From Lepturacanthus savala (taxonomy: Eukaryota; Chordata; Actinopteri; Scombriformes; Trichiuridae): a DNA stretch of 64,000 bases. Made by a program: the position numbers and the translations under genes. Positions 18,350-31,100 of this stretch are shown one piece after another. Numbering within the stretch: the first letter of the stretch is position 1; the number at the start of each line of letters is the position of its first letter. The notes below the pieces were generated by a model. It did not search any database and was not told the DNA's origin. It saw only the letters and a list, made by a program, of their open reading frames with translations. The stretch spans positions 5,835,449 to 5,899,448 of the forward strand of contig CM060461.1 of NCBI GenBank assembly GCA_030544235.1, written 5' to 3'.

Positions 18350-21300
18350 GTTGTCTTGTTTTGAAGCCCTGTGTCCAGGCATCCTGCACCCCTCCACTCC
18401 ACTTTCTTCCTTTCTCTCTCCTCCTTCCACTTCCACTCCCTCCAGAGTGGGACTCTTCCTCGACAGACTCCTGTCACAGGTCCGTTGCCATCAGTCTTCT
18501 GGGAAGCTCCCGCAGAAGCCCGAAAAACCATGCTGACGATTTTGGCGCTGGCGTCGGTTGTCCTCCTGGGAATAGGTAAAAAAAAAAAAAAAAAAAATTC
18601 TTTGAACTTTTATTAAGTTTTATTCTTATGAGAAAAAGACAAATTCCTGTCTCATTGAAAGCAAAGATGTAGAAATTATCTTTCGAGTGTTTTTGTGTCA
18701 AAGGTTAAATGTGGATATGATGAGGAGGAATTTTTCTGTTTTCTTCTTCAGTGATTTTCTGAAAACTGATGGACTTGATAATAAAAAGGGTCAATAGGCT
18801 CGGTTGTGAATTAATTGATCTTTCACTCAATATAATACCGCTCGCTGCACCGGCTTAACACTAAACTTAAGCACTTTAATTGATACCGGGGTGTTTGCTC
18901 TTATCGATTTAATCAAAAAAGGCCATTAAGGGCACCTGCAGAGGATATAGTTCATCCACAGGTGCTTCATGTTAAACAGTACAACGCTCTCCATCTGTGC
19001 TCCTCTTTTAAAACGCCTGTCGATGTGTGTTGCAAAGTCAAAGAGCATTAATATTATGACTCCTAAACTGAGGGTTGGCAGAGTTTTTGCTACCAAGCAG
19101 ACAGCTTTCTCTATTCCCCTCCTGTCAGATATTTTCAGTTTCCTGTCAGAATTTTAATTAAAAACGTCAAGCGTGATTTCATTGACCAGCTTCGCGTGGA
19201 CCGGCCACACTAAAGGCGATCGCTCAAGGGCGCCCGCACTGAGAGCTGTGAACTTTATTCTGCGGCTGTTAAAAGAGGCAGAAAGCTCCAGAACACTTGG
19301 GGGCATTGGAGTTAATGTGGCTGTGAGAGCAGTGTGACTGGTGGAGGCCCGTTCACACGTTTCAAGTGGAACGGAACAATGCAAAAATGATGTTGTTTTC
19401 AGCAGGGGCGTGCGGCTCCCCGGGGCTTTGGAGGCTGTTTGAGATGCTGGGTGCATTTTCTAGGGAAGTCAAATATTGATTTTTTTCAGCCAAAACCAAA
19501 TTAACATCAATCATTAAGTATTATTCAAGCATAAAGAGTGCACATGATTAAGCTGAGATAATCTATATTAATGGAGAAAATGATGCTCCCCATAGACTTT
19601 TAGAGACTTGCGCTAATATTCCAATTATCACCCAAATATTGACTGAGTGCATGTCTGAATTTGCAGTTTAATTGTGAGTGTCTGGATTCATATGCATCAG
19701 TATGTGGGATACTCTTTTATAGATTTTAGTAAGGAAATTAATAATTTATCATGTGAGGACTGCTTGGGGTCTTGTGAATACATTAGGGCCTGAATAATAT
19801 TAAGGAATGGGGTGATTTAGGTGATTCAAACAGATTAAAGAGATCAGAACGAGGAGAAATGTGAATCAGAATGTTGTGAAGATGAGTTTGTTTGTCCTCT
19901 ACTACTTCCAGATTGCAATTCTGCTGCTGTTCTGTGGCAGGAGTCGGTGGGGTCATAACAGCAAAGGCCAAATTAACTCCCGGTAGCATAGGAGTGTGTG
20001 TTTATTTGTGAATGCTGTTTGTGTCTGGCAGTGCCCGAGCAGTCCCAGGCCATAGTGATTTACACCGGCTGGGAACGGCATGCCCTCGTTGGCTCCGACA
20101 TCCGACTCTCCTGTTCCTTTTTCTCCTGGCGCTGGACCTCAGAGGACGTCACCTTCTCCTGGACGTACAGGCCTGATGGTTCTCGGGACAGCATCTCTGT
20201 AAGATATACACGCACACACATGATTAAAGGTTGCATATTAAGATGTTTGCTACTGTAAATTTCTACAAAAAATGCTTAAATGAGTCATAAGTACATATTA
20301 AAGCTTCACTTGAAAAAATTGTAATGTTTAAAAAAAAAGTCCTGTTTTCTTGTCCTGTTTTCTTGTAATTGGCCTAAAAGAAAATCTGATGTGAGCTCCT
20401 ACAGTTGACCTTTTTCACATGCAAGAAGCTACAAAGAAATGTTTTAAAAGGAACACAAAGACGTCTTTTGTAGCGGCAACAGAATTGTTTTTTTTTTCTT
20501 CTTTTTTTCATCATCTCCGTCTCTGCCTGGCACAAAGAGGAACACAAATGAAGTCAGAGGAGGAGGAGGAGGGGGTGTGGTTTACCACTTCTAGGAATAG
20601 AAGTCATTCACACAGCTATTTCATCACTTTAGGATCGCTCATGAACTTGTCTTGCCCCTGCATAAATGTCAGGGCTGTCAACACAGCTGATTGTTTTTCA
20701 CAGTATGAACAAATTCATACATTTTGAGTCATTTGTAGGACACACTCAGAGATGTATGGCATCGCAGGATGCATGCAAATATCCCCCAAAATGCATCCTG
20801 GTTTCAATCTGACAAATACAGCACTGTTTGAATATCAAATAAGGCCATAAACTATTTATTCTAACACACGAGTGCAGTCTGCATGTAGTATAACGGGAAA
20901 TAACACGGGAAACTTTCTCTCCTGATCTTCACTCCCTCTCTGCTACACCTGCCTCTTGCTTTTTAATTTCATTCCGTCTGCTCTTATCATCCTCCCATCT
21001 CTCTAATCTCTCTATCTCCACGTTCCTGGCTGTGCCTCCCTCTGTCCACCTCCCTTAATCTCCTCCTCTCCAGCCCGGCCTTCTTTGTCCCACCCCTCCT
21101 CTCTCATTATCTCCTCCCCTCACCTCGTCCGCCTTCATCTGGCGCCTGCAGTGCCCTCACTTTGAAACTTGATTTCTCTGCTCTCTTTTTTTTCTCTCTC
21201 CTTATCTTCTGTCGGTCATTTCTATACCTGCCTGGATAGATTTACAGTTTCATACGTCTATCTGTTCTCATGGTGAATTTGTCCTTTTGAAATGTCGTAT

Positions 21301-24300
21301 TTGATATCGGATATCTGACATGTGAAAGGCATGAAAACGGTTTGTGTCTCACAGGCTTCAAAATTTCATCAAAATTTGACCTTGACCTTGTGGAGCCTGA
21401 GGCATCATCACTTAACCCTCTTTATCCCAGCTGTACCCCTCAGTTTCCCCCAAATCAATGAATCTCTTTTAAAAAATCAATTCCTCAATCAATTATGTTT
21501 AAATACAATGCTTAAGCTATAGTTGTTTTTTTTTTTTTTTTGTTTGTTTTTTTTTGCAATACCCCACATTTTCCTTTTTGAAAGAAAAAGTTCTAAAATA
21601 TCAAATTAAATGTGAACACAAGCAGGCCCAAAAGACTGTAAACTCAAATAGTCTGAAATTGGCACAATTATAACATAAAGTACATCAAATGGCAATATAT
21701 AATATAATTCAGAGGTGTCGATCGTAGTTGTGAACTTAGGGAAAGTTATCGGCAACTCTCCTCAGCAGGTCTATGGAGCTTTAGAAGTAGTTTCAGCTCG
21801 TTGTTTAGCTGTAGACGAGCTGATGAACATAGTGGTGCATTCAGCAGCTAAAGAGCCGGATATTTCCCTCAGGAGTTGTGAGAGAGCTGAAACAGCTAAA
21901 AGAGAGTGACTATTGGGTTGTTACATTCAGCAGGTGGACAGAAACACGACTCCAAAGGAATGATAATGTTGTTCTGTGAGTGCTGGATGAGGATATAAGC
22001 TACCATTTGCTAACAAGTTCAACATATCAACTTAAAAGGTGCAGTGTGGAGAATTTAGTGGCAAAAAGCAGCATCTAGTGGAACAGACATGGCAGCAGTG
22101 GAATATAATTTCCATAATTATGTTTTAATTAGTGCGTAATTTAATGAAAATAAGAGTCGGCCTGTTTTTATTACCTTGGATTGAGCTGTTTCTATCTACA
22201 GAGCCCACTAGGTTTCTACAGTAGCCCAGAATGGACAAAGCAAACAATGGCTCCAATACAGGTGTAAATTAGAAACAGAACAAGTTTCTCAGTCAAACAT
22301 CCAGATATTACAAGTTTCAATCAACAACTGTTTGCTGTAAGAATAATTAAACAAGATCATAAACACCAGACATTTCATCAAAAATTTAGCTCTTGACAGT
22401 GTTTGAACACTTTTACAAAGTTATGCTGTTGCGGACACACTTTTAGTCACTACCAAAAACAAATTGAGCTTTTGATACCCAGCTCTGCTTACTGGTGCAG
22501 TTTATGAACTAAGACGCCTACATTTTTGTCATTATCGTGTACATGACTTGAAATCATGCATGAAATTTGAACCACCACAGGAAGCAATCTATGAAAAATG
22601 TAAGTGGAAAAATACTTATTGCTTAAAGGTAGTGGAACAGACTTGGCATAAATGGAATATAATCTAATATTCATGAATATGTATTAGTATAGAATTGTGT
22701 TCTGTGTTACCTTAGATTGAGCCACTTTTTATCAACATGGGGCAAAGCCCGCCATGTTTTTTGTTTTACAGTAGCTCATAATGGACAAACCAAACAACAG
22801 CTCCAAAAATGGGCTCCAAAAATGGTCATTCATGTTTTTGTGCAGCAAATCTGTTGATTGTAATCCGCAACCTCACCAGTAGATGCCACCAGAAACAACA
22901 CCTTTTAAGCCTCTTGGGAGTCATCATGGTGACACCATATCCTCTATGTCCATTCAGATCTTCCACTACACTGGTGGCGCTGCGTACCTCGACAACAAGG
23001 GCCCCTTCAGGGACCGCCTGGAGTTCGTGGGGAACCCTGGCCGCCGTGATGGCTCCATTCTTATCAAGAACCTGGACTTCAGCGACAATGGCACCTTCAC
23101 CTGCGACGCCAAGAACCCCCCTGACATAGTGGGACGGCCCTCCAGCGTCCGCCTGCTGGTGTTTGAGAAGGGTGAGAAGGGTTGGAGGTTACACTGAGCC
23201 TGGTGGCGTTTCCTTTAGAAAAATCCCATTCCTCAGTATGTAAAGTATAATTCCTGTGTTGTCTTACATCCGTGTTTCGCTCATTAGCTTTCCCCCTGAT
23301 CCCATATGGCGTGTTTTGCTGAATTTCTGCCATCAGCAGCCAACTGTTCTCAATTGTTGTTATAATCATTCCAAACTCTCCGATTAATCTCAATTTGCGC
23401 TGTGCATCAGGCTAAAGCAAATAACTGAGTCCGGGCTAGTCGTTGCTCTGCCTCGTTGGGATTCCTCGCACCTCCTGTTAAATGAAATCAATTACAATTT
23501 TATCTCTTTTTCTATATGAGATTGTTATCTCTGTCTCCCTTTTCACTGCTTTTCTCCCCTCCCTCCCATCTTCAATTCCCATTTCTCCTTTTTTTCCCTT
23601 GTCTTGTCCCCTCCCCCACCTCCTCCCTCCATCGCTCTGTTCCTACTGTCACCTTTATCCTACCTTATCTCTTCCTCTCCATCTACTTCTGCCTGTGCCG
23701 CACTTTTATCTTTCATTCAACCTTTACCTCCCTTACCTTATTTTACCATCACTTCACATTCCTTTCCTGCTCTCCTTTCATCTCTCATTTTATACCCCCT
23801 TCCTCTGAAAGCATATTTTCCTTCAACTTCTCTCCTTTTTTTCCCATTTCTTCCCACATTCCCTGATTCTTTTGTTTTCTTTCAGCATCCTCTCTGTCAC
23901 CTCCTTTCCTCCTGTTCCTATGTGATTTCAACCACAACACTCTCCTTCGTCTACACATTGACTTTCCCCTCCTCTCTGTTTTTTTTTCCTCTCTGCAGTG
24001 CCCATCCAGGCCGGCGTGATCACAGGCTCCATCATTGGGGTGGTGCTGGGCCTGCTGGTGCTCATCGTGGTCATCTACTACCTGATGAGGTTCCTGGTGG
24101 CGCGCCGCGTCTTCAGCCTCAGTGTCAGGTCAGTGCCGGGCCTGTGGCCTGCGGCGCTCTGCCTGTCGGGTTTGTGCCAGGGACTGGAGCTGAAGCCAGA
24201 GCCCATCCCTGGCACCGACACCTGTGTGGCCAAGCTGGCATAGCTGCCGCGCTGCAGATTACTTTTTCGTTAGGGGGGTGCAAGATTTTGAGGTTTTTAA

Positions 24301-27300
24301 ATTCAGTCAGCTCTGAGAGGGATAGATAATGATCTCTCATTTAGATTTAATCGAAAGACGTAGGTCCAAAGAGAGATGATTATATGCGGTGAAGCCAAGG
24401 TTCGGGGTGGATTATCCACTGGATGATGAAGATGATGGATCCCGTCCTCTTGCTTATACCTATTCAATCTCATGCGATCTTTACGCAGAGGGTGCCCGGG
24501 GGCTGCGTCTGAGATGGGGGGCCTGTAGATTAAGTTGATGTGCTCTTTATGATGGCCGCCGGGCAATGCTGCCCCGTGACCACTGGAGGGAGAGATAGAT
24601 TCGACATCCTGACACTGTCTTTCTTTTGTCCCCTCCAGCAAACATGGCAAGAAAAAGAAGGAGGGATCACAGCAGAGACAGGCAAGTTCCCTCCTCTCCT
24701 TCCTCTCAATCCCCTCTTCCTCCTCTTCCTCTTCTTCTTCCTCTCTCCACACACACACACACACACATAGGCATGCGACAACAACAACAGCTCGGTGTGC
24801 TGTGACATCCAGGCGCTGAATATTAAAATTAAGTCATTTTGGAAAGATTACAATAAAGGTTCAGTGTTTGGATGTTGGCCTCAAAAAAACATGTTGTCAG
24901 GAGAAAATTTCAACCTTTTGTTGCAGCGCAGCAACACGATATCCAACATCCGACATGAGGGCATAACAACTCAGTTCCGTAATCGCGTTCTTTCACAAAA
25001 CGCAGGTCCGAGCATCTCCAATATGTGCGCAGCCAGCTCCACGTCAACAACTAAACGGCATGTCATTCAAAGTCCGCCAAGTCAAACGCCAATAACAGAA
25101 TCACAGCTGTTAAAGTTCCAGTTCCATCCACAGCATTCAGAGTGCTTTCATCTAACCGTCACTCGTGGCTCCCGTCCCTCCTTCAGCTCCCAAACAAACA
25201 GTAACAGTGAGGGTAAACAGCCACGGGGCAAAAAAAATCAAACCAGCCACTGTGAAATGGCCGGGTCACGGCGGCGCTTAATGCTGTTGCGGAATGAATG
25301 GGGCTATGATTTGCCCGGTTGTGGGTAGTGGGTGGGGGGGGGGATGGACAGAAGCTGCTGATTTCGCTCACTGGGAGTCAAATGAAAATTCACGGGGTTT
25401 ATTATGGACTGGCCTGTTATCAGTGTTTTTTTACGCTGCCGCATGGCAAAAGGACTCGGGGGGTGTTTTTCTATTCCTCGTGGGAGTGCGATAACCTCAA
25501 GTGGTGGATTAATCAGACGTTTTGGTGTCTTGTAGTCACAAAAGAATACAAGCCACCAGGGCTGTTTGATTACTTTGTGGTAACGCTGGGGGGCGTATTG
25601 TAAATGGACTCTACGCCTTGCATGTTGATAACGAGAAGAAGGGGATTCATGTTCAGGTATTGAACACAAAGGGAAACAAGCGAAAGTATCCAAGGTGGAC
25701 GATCAAAGGTGTTATTGTTTAGCCGCAGGTAGGAGTTAAAGTAAAGATGTTTTCATGGAGAAGAGCAAGAAGGATGCTGTAGGAAGCAAATGCATCAATA
25801 CCTTTGAAACCTTATCTGAATAGTGAACATAGTGAAAAACATAGTGAAAAAGATTGAATGATGGATTTTCTGCACAAAATAATCTTTATGGCTGCAGCAG
25901 TTATTGTTTCCATGGACACAGTGAATAAACAAGGCTGCACAGATGCTAAATTATTACATTTGTTCAACTCATATATTCCATTCTTAATCATTAAAAGGGC
26001 TAAAAAAATATGGGTGAACAGCAATATATGGTGATATCAGGTAAATTGGGCCACATTTTGATAAATTAGAACAATAACACAATATCATATATGACTTTTC
26101 CATGTATATATGTGGTTAATAACGTTAAATGTTTAAAATGCATAAACCAACTTATGTTGCTGCTTTTAAAACAAGAACAGATCAGTTATCTGTTGTAAAC
26201 ACACATGCTAGCAAATCTAGGCTAAAGTAGCACTACACAAAAGCTGGCACCCAGTAATATGTAACAAGCTGTTACACAAACGCAGCAAAGTAACCTTAAC
26301 CCTCTATTGCATAGTGTTGCCATATGGCAACAAATTACTTTATCTTAATTCTTCTAAAAAGCTGCAATAAAAAAACAATGTTAGCCATGAAAAGGGGGCT
26401 TTTATTTTATATGAGATCACATAACCAGGATATCTGGTTTGCTCATGGACATTTGACATGTGTGCATCATTGTCTCATAACTAAAGGTTGTCTTTTAATC
26501 AGAATTTTGGAAAGTTTCAAAATTTACTATTAAAAACTCACTATATAGGCTAGTTAAACTTTAATCACTTAAATTACATTTGATTCGATTAAAAAATGGA
26601 AAATTGGAAAATTCCTAGTGCATACAACCTAATGGAATCCCATTGACTTGCATAGTATGAAACTATCCTGGTACTATGTTTACCATTTTTTCTTATATTT
26701 CTTAAATAATTCCGGCCATTGTCAGTAATAAAGCATTCATTTAAGTAAGATTTAATGCAATAGAGGGTTAAACGGCCCATTTTACCTGATATCACCCTAA
26801 TTTTCTCAGATGATAAATATGGTTTGAAAAATCTGAAAATCAAGTCTGGGAAAAGTATGGAATTTAAAATTGGAAAAATGTGTAGGAACTCTGTGATAAT
26901 AGGGGGGAGAAAAAGAGAAGAAGGGATTTGTGTTCAAGGCGTTTGAAATGAGAGACAAGTGAAGATATCCGAGGCGGCGGTTATTGTCACAGCGAGTCAT
27001 TTAGCTGCCGGTAGGAGTTAATGTAAAGACGTTTAACGTAGAGACAGAGTGGCGGCGGTGCAGATAGAAGGAGTGTCTCTGCTCAAACCTGGAGACCGGG
27101 AGGGCCGACCCCATCCTCCCCAACCTCCCCAACCTCCCCATCCTCAAACAAATACCTCATTCTCATCTCCCAGGAGCCCTCCTCCCTCTCTTTCTGTCTT
27201 CTTCTCCTCTTTCTACTGTCGTGTGACTGTCAGGTTACTCCTGAGCTGTAGTCAGTGCCTGCGGCGGGTGACGGCGCATATATGAATAAATAACTGGCCG

Positions 27301-28086
27301 CTAAAAAAAAAGGACGCTGAAATATTTGACACCGTTGTCATTTACAGTTACTCTCCTGCAAGTCTTTTCTCGGAATAAGAAATGCATGCTGAGGAAAAAA
27401 AAAAAACCTCAGGCTGCGACTCTCCCTCATTCCTTCTCTTTCCGTAGCTCCGCCAACGACCACATGCACACGCACACGTGGGGGGCCCATGGGATTTTCT
27501 CATGTGCTCATAAGTGGTTGTTTGATCAAATAGCCCTTATTAGGAGACTCTGCTGACACAACACTATCCTGTGTCGGCCTCACCAGCTTCGTTACTTTTT
27601 CGGTTTGCTGGGCTTGCACTGCAAAACTCTAGAAGACGGCTGGGAGAAGGAAGAGAGGGAGAGGCGGAGAGACAAAGGAACCCCGCGGTGTGTGTGCTAC
27701 TCCCCATTAGGTGGAGTTGTGGGAGAGGAGATTACCCTGCAGCCACACACACACACACACACAATCAGAGGGGAAACTCACAGGATTGAACGCACACACA
27801 CTCACTCTGTGCTGGAATGATAATTGAGTGCACTTGGTATCGATCTGTACTCTCACATGCACGTACACACAACCCACCCATTCTTCTTTTCATCCCTCGA
27901 CTGCCTACTTCACTTCACTTCTCTCCCTCACTCCTTTTATCCGTTCCCCTGTCTCCCTCCCTCCAGTTGCATCCTCCTCCCCCTGCCTCCCTGTGCCCAC
28001 TGACCATCAGAAGCGTCTCTCCTTCTGTGATTCCCCTCCTTTCTCTCCCTCTTTCTCCTCTATTCCCTGTCAATCCCCCCCCCCTT

Positions 28087-28121
<35 letters not shown>

Positions 28122-31100
28122 TTTTTCAGTTTCTCTCCTCAGGTCTTCTGATCAGCTTTTGGTTTTGGACAGAAAATCGCTACCCCTCACTCCACGACTA
28201 CATCTCAATCTCCCTCTTCCCCTTCTTCACTGTCTCTCTTTAGTATGCAGCAGGGGATGCGGCAGCCACTTACCTATCTACCTCCCAACAGCAGGCCCTC
28301 CTACAGTATTTTTACCTATTTGTTCCCACATTTCCCTTTGAAGTGTGCATGGCCCCTGTAACGAGGGCGGTTCTGTGTTCTGCCTAAGTGGGGCCGGGGT
28401 GTGTTTGCGTCCTAAAGCGTGGGAGCTCCGCGTTACTCCGCAGCATAATCAGCCTGCTGTGGGATGCATAAACAATGCAATGATGAATGAGAGACTGTAA
28501 GTATGATCAAACAGTAATGAGGCCGGGCGGGGCCGGTCCCTCTGTCCAGCTACAGCGTCGATTGCTGTCCTATCACAGTGATTGCTGCCTTTTTTTTTTT
28601 GCACAGTGCATAATTAGAGATGATAAATTCTCCAACGCAATCAGTGGGGTATTATTAGAAGAAGCTTCATTGGGTTAGAAACAGCCTCCCGTGTGCTTTC
28701 TAACCTGATGTATTAGAGCCATTGCTGGGCAAGTTACTTCAAACTGTAGTGTGTTATTTAGTACTTTTTACTGTCACTCCATAGTAAATCATTACAATAT
28801 TACTGTATTTAAAATGATTACACTACTGTTGAATTACTTTTAAGTTACTCTTACCAAAATAACTGGAAATATGGATTTGATGATATAAATATAGCTTTAC
28901 CTTTGTCATTATTGCTGCTAGTCATAACAGGGATTTTGAGTTTTTTAAAAGCTGGTGATTCCACTGTTGAAAGTGGTTTTAATGTCTTCAGCAAAATCCT
29001 CTGACAGAAGTCTCCTAACCTCTTGATGATGAAGAATCTCAGGGCAGGAGAACTTTAGTTCAGTCTGTTTTGTGGTTTTATCTCCACTCTCATGCTCCAC
29101 TTGCTTCTTTGCTAACTCCATGTTACTATGGCACCTCTGTAAATGTTAAATTACTGCTGCTATTTCAGGAAGTGGACAGTTCTTTAGGTGTAGCACACAA
29201 AGTGCATTTGACTACAATGTTCTTCTAATCCTTAGGTTTCACAAACGTAATGAGCGTGTCCATCAGTAGAATGTGCTAGTCAATGTTTTCTGAAAGTTCA
29301 CTTATCGCCATCTTCTGTCTGATGATCCAAAAGGAAAAAGAATTGAAACATTTGTTGTGCAGACATTTCACTGCTGCTGATTTTAGTGAATTTGTATGAA
29401 GAAAAACAAACAAACCACAAAAAAGACCACTTAAATCCAGGTTAAAAATGCATTGTAATGCACGTTGCAATGCACATTTGCACCTGAGTAAAATATTACC
29501 ATTTTTTTCCTGTAATGCCTTACATTACTGCCTTACAGCAAAAATCAACGCATTTCAGTAATTTAATACTTTTGTAACAAGTTACTCCCAACACTGATAA
29601 GAGCGAGAGAATTTCAATCTCCAAAACCTGTGATCCAGCCTCCTTCCTGTTCCCCATCGCCTGTCACACCTAACAGCCATGTACTGTCCTGCAGTTTAAC
29701 CTTGTGCAGCAGTATTATGAGTCCATAGCGTGTGACAATAATGATATGTAATTTTTTTAAGCTCTGTCAGAGCATTATATCGCACTGATACTTTTGGAGG
29801 GGTTAACTTGCAGGTTAATGCGCTGGACTTTACAGGTATTGTAAAGTTAAGTGTTGCCTTGTTCTTATCTCCACTCCTGTCCATCCTGATGGATTTGTTG
29901 TGCTCAAGTGAAGCCTCACTTTTACTTCCCTTCTTCCACCTTCCTCCTCCTCCCTGTCATACATTTATTCATAGAGCCATTTTGTAGAGACTGCACAGAC
30001 AATGTCAGGAAGGAGTGGGAGTGAATGAGTGAATTATATAAGTAGTAGTTTGGAGGAATATTTTGAAGCTGGTGTTTTTTAAGTCCACCCCCTACCACAG
30101 CTTACAGGAAAGCTGTCTAGAACAGTGGGAAATGTTAATTCATTTCTGTGTACATTAATTATTCATGTCTGACTTCAATTACCTGGTTTGAAAACAAATC
30201 TTTTGATTTTAAGTCAGACAGCAGTGAAAAGTATTAGTGTACTGTTACGGTCATTTACTGGTCATTTTAGAGACCAGTAAGTATGGATGCGTTCCATCAC
30301 AAATCAAACAACATTTACAATAAGTGTTTAAGTTACCTGAAATTTGTAAATGTTTTCCTATTGAGATGCATCATCTCCCTCTTTGCACATTATCCTCAAG
30401 CCTTTCTTACTGCGGACAATTTATGAAGAAAACCAGGGGCTAAAAAATAACTTAAAGGTCCCATATAGTAATATATTTTAATAATATTATAAGAATGTTT
30501 AAGTGTTATATACTCTCCCATGTTTCAGAATGCTCAATCCACAGGGAAATATACACAGCTTGTATTCAAAAACTGTGCCTTAAAACCAGCTGTCAGAACT
30601 TCTGTGAAGGAGATGTGTGAATTCACAACTATGAAGTCACAGCCCACCCCCACAGATTCACAGCCATTTAAATCAGCTAATCAGAGGAGAGGCTTGTTAA
30701 TATTAATGAGACACAAAAACACCTCTTCCTTCTGGGGCTCCAGAGAGAAGCTAGAGAGAGGAGATGCGGAACTTTATCAGAGACTTCAAGGCTTCCTCTA
30801 AAACCCGGGAAAGAGTAAAACATGGGACCTTTAAACAAAGGGAGAGGAACCTGATTTCAGGCAAGTTTTGAGCGATTATAATAAGGGTCGGTGCTGTGTC
30901 GCCCTTGTTTGACATCATTTAATTGCCTGTATTTCATTGTGTTGCATGCCCTAACTACACATTGAAATATCGTCTCTGAAGTAATTTCCTAATTAAATCC
31001 CAGTCTGGTTTACATTGTGTGTGAGTGGACGTGGTTCATCAATTGTCTCTCAGTTGTCACAGGTGTATGGAGCCTCTCTGCCACTGTGTCCCATCCTAAC

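Larger units (their letters stand above)
20420..22957 (+). other. mpz: mpz intron 2, repeat-bearing part
   Basis: Holds a pyrimidine-rich stretch (20930-21240), a poly(T) run near 21520-21555 and two partial copies of an AGGTGCAGTGTGGAGAATTTAGTGG-type repeat (22036-22290 and 22624-22911). The second of these ends about 45 bp before exon 3. No exon-like sequence was seen. Confidence 0.5.

Noticed and set aside
18087..18531. Proline-rich minus-strand frames
   Set aside because: Created by the poly(G) promoter tract read on the opposite strand.
21414..21430. Possible fourth piggyBac MITE end (TTAACCCTCTTTATCCC)
   Set aside because: Only the first ten bases match and no interior or right end follows.
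23604..24329. 241-codon open frame overlapping mpz exon 4
   Set aside because: Runs through a pyrimidine-rich intron and out of frame with the transmembrane exon; composition artefact.
24795..25328. 177-codon open frame in mpz intron 5
   Set aside because: Does not begin with ATG, lacks recognisable domains and has no exon borders consistent with mpz.
27817..28341. 174-codon Ser/Leu/Pro-rich open frame
   Set aside because: Low-complexity CT- and CA-rich DNA without stop codons by composition.
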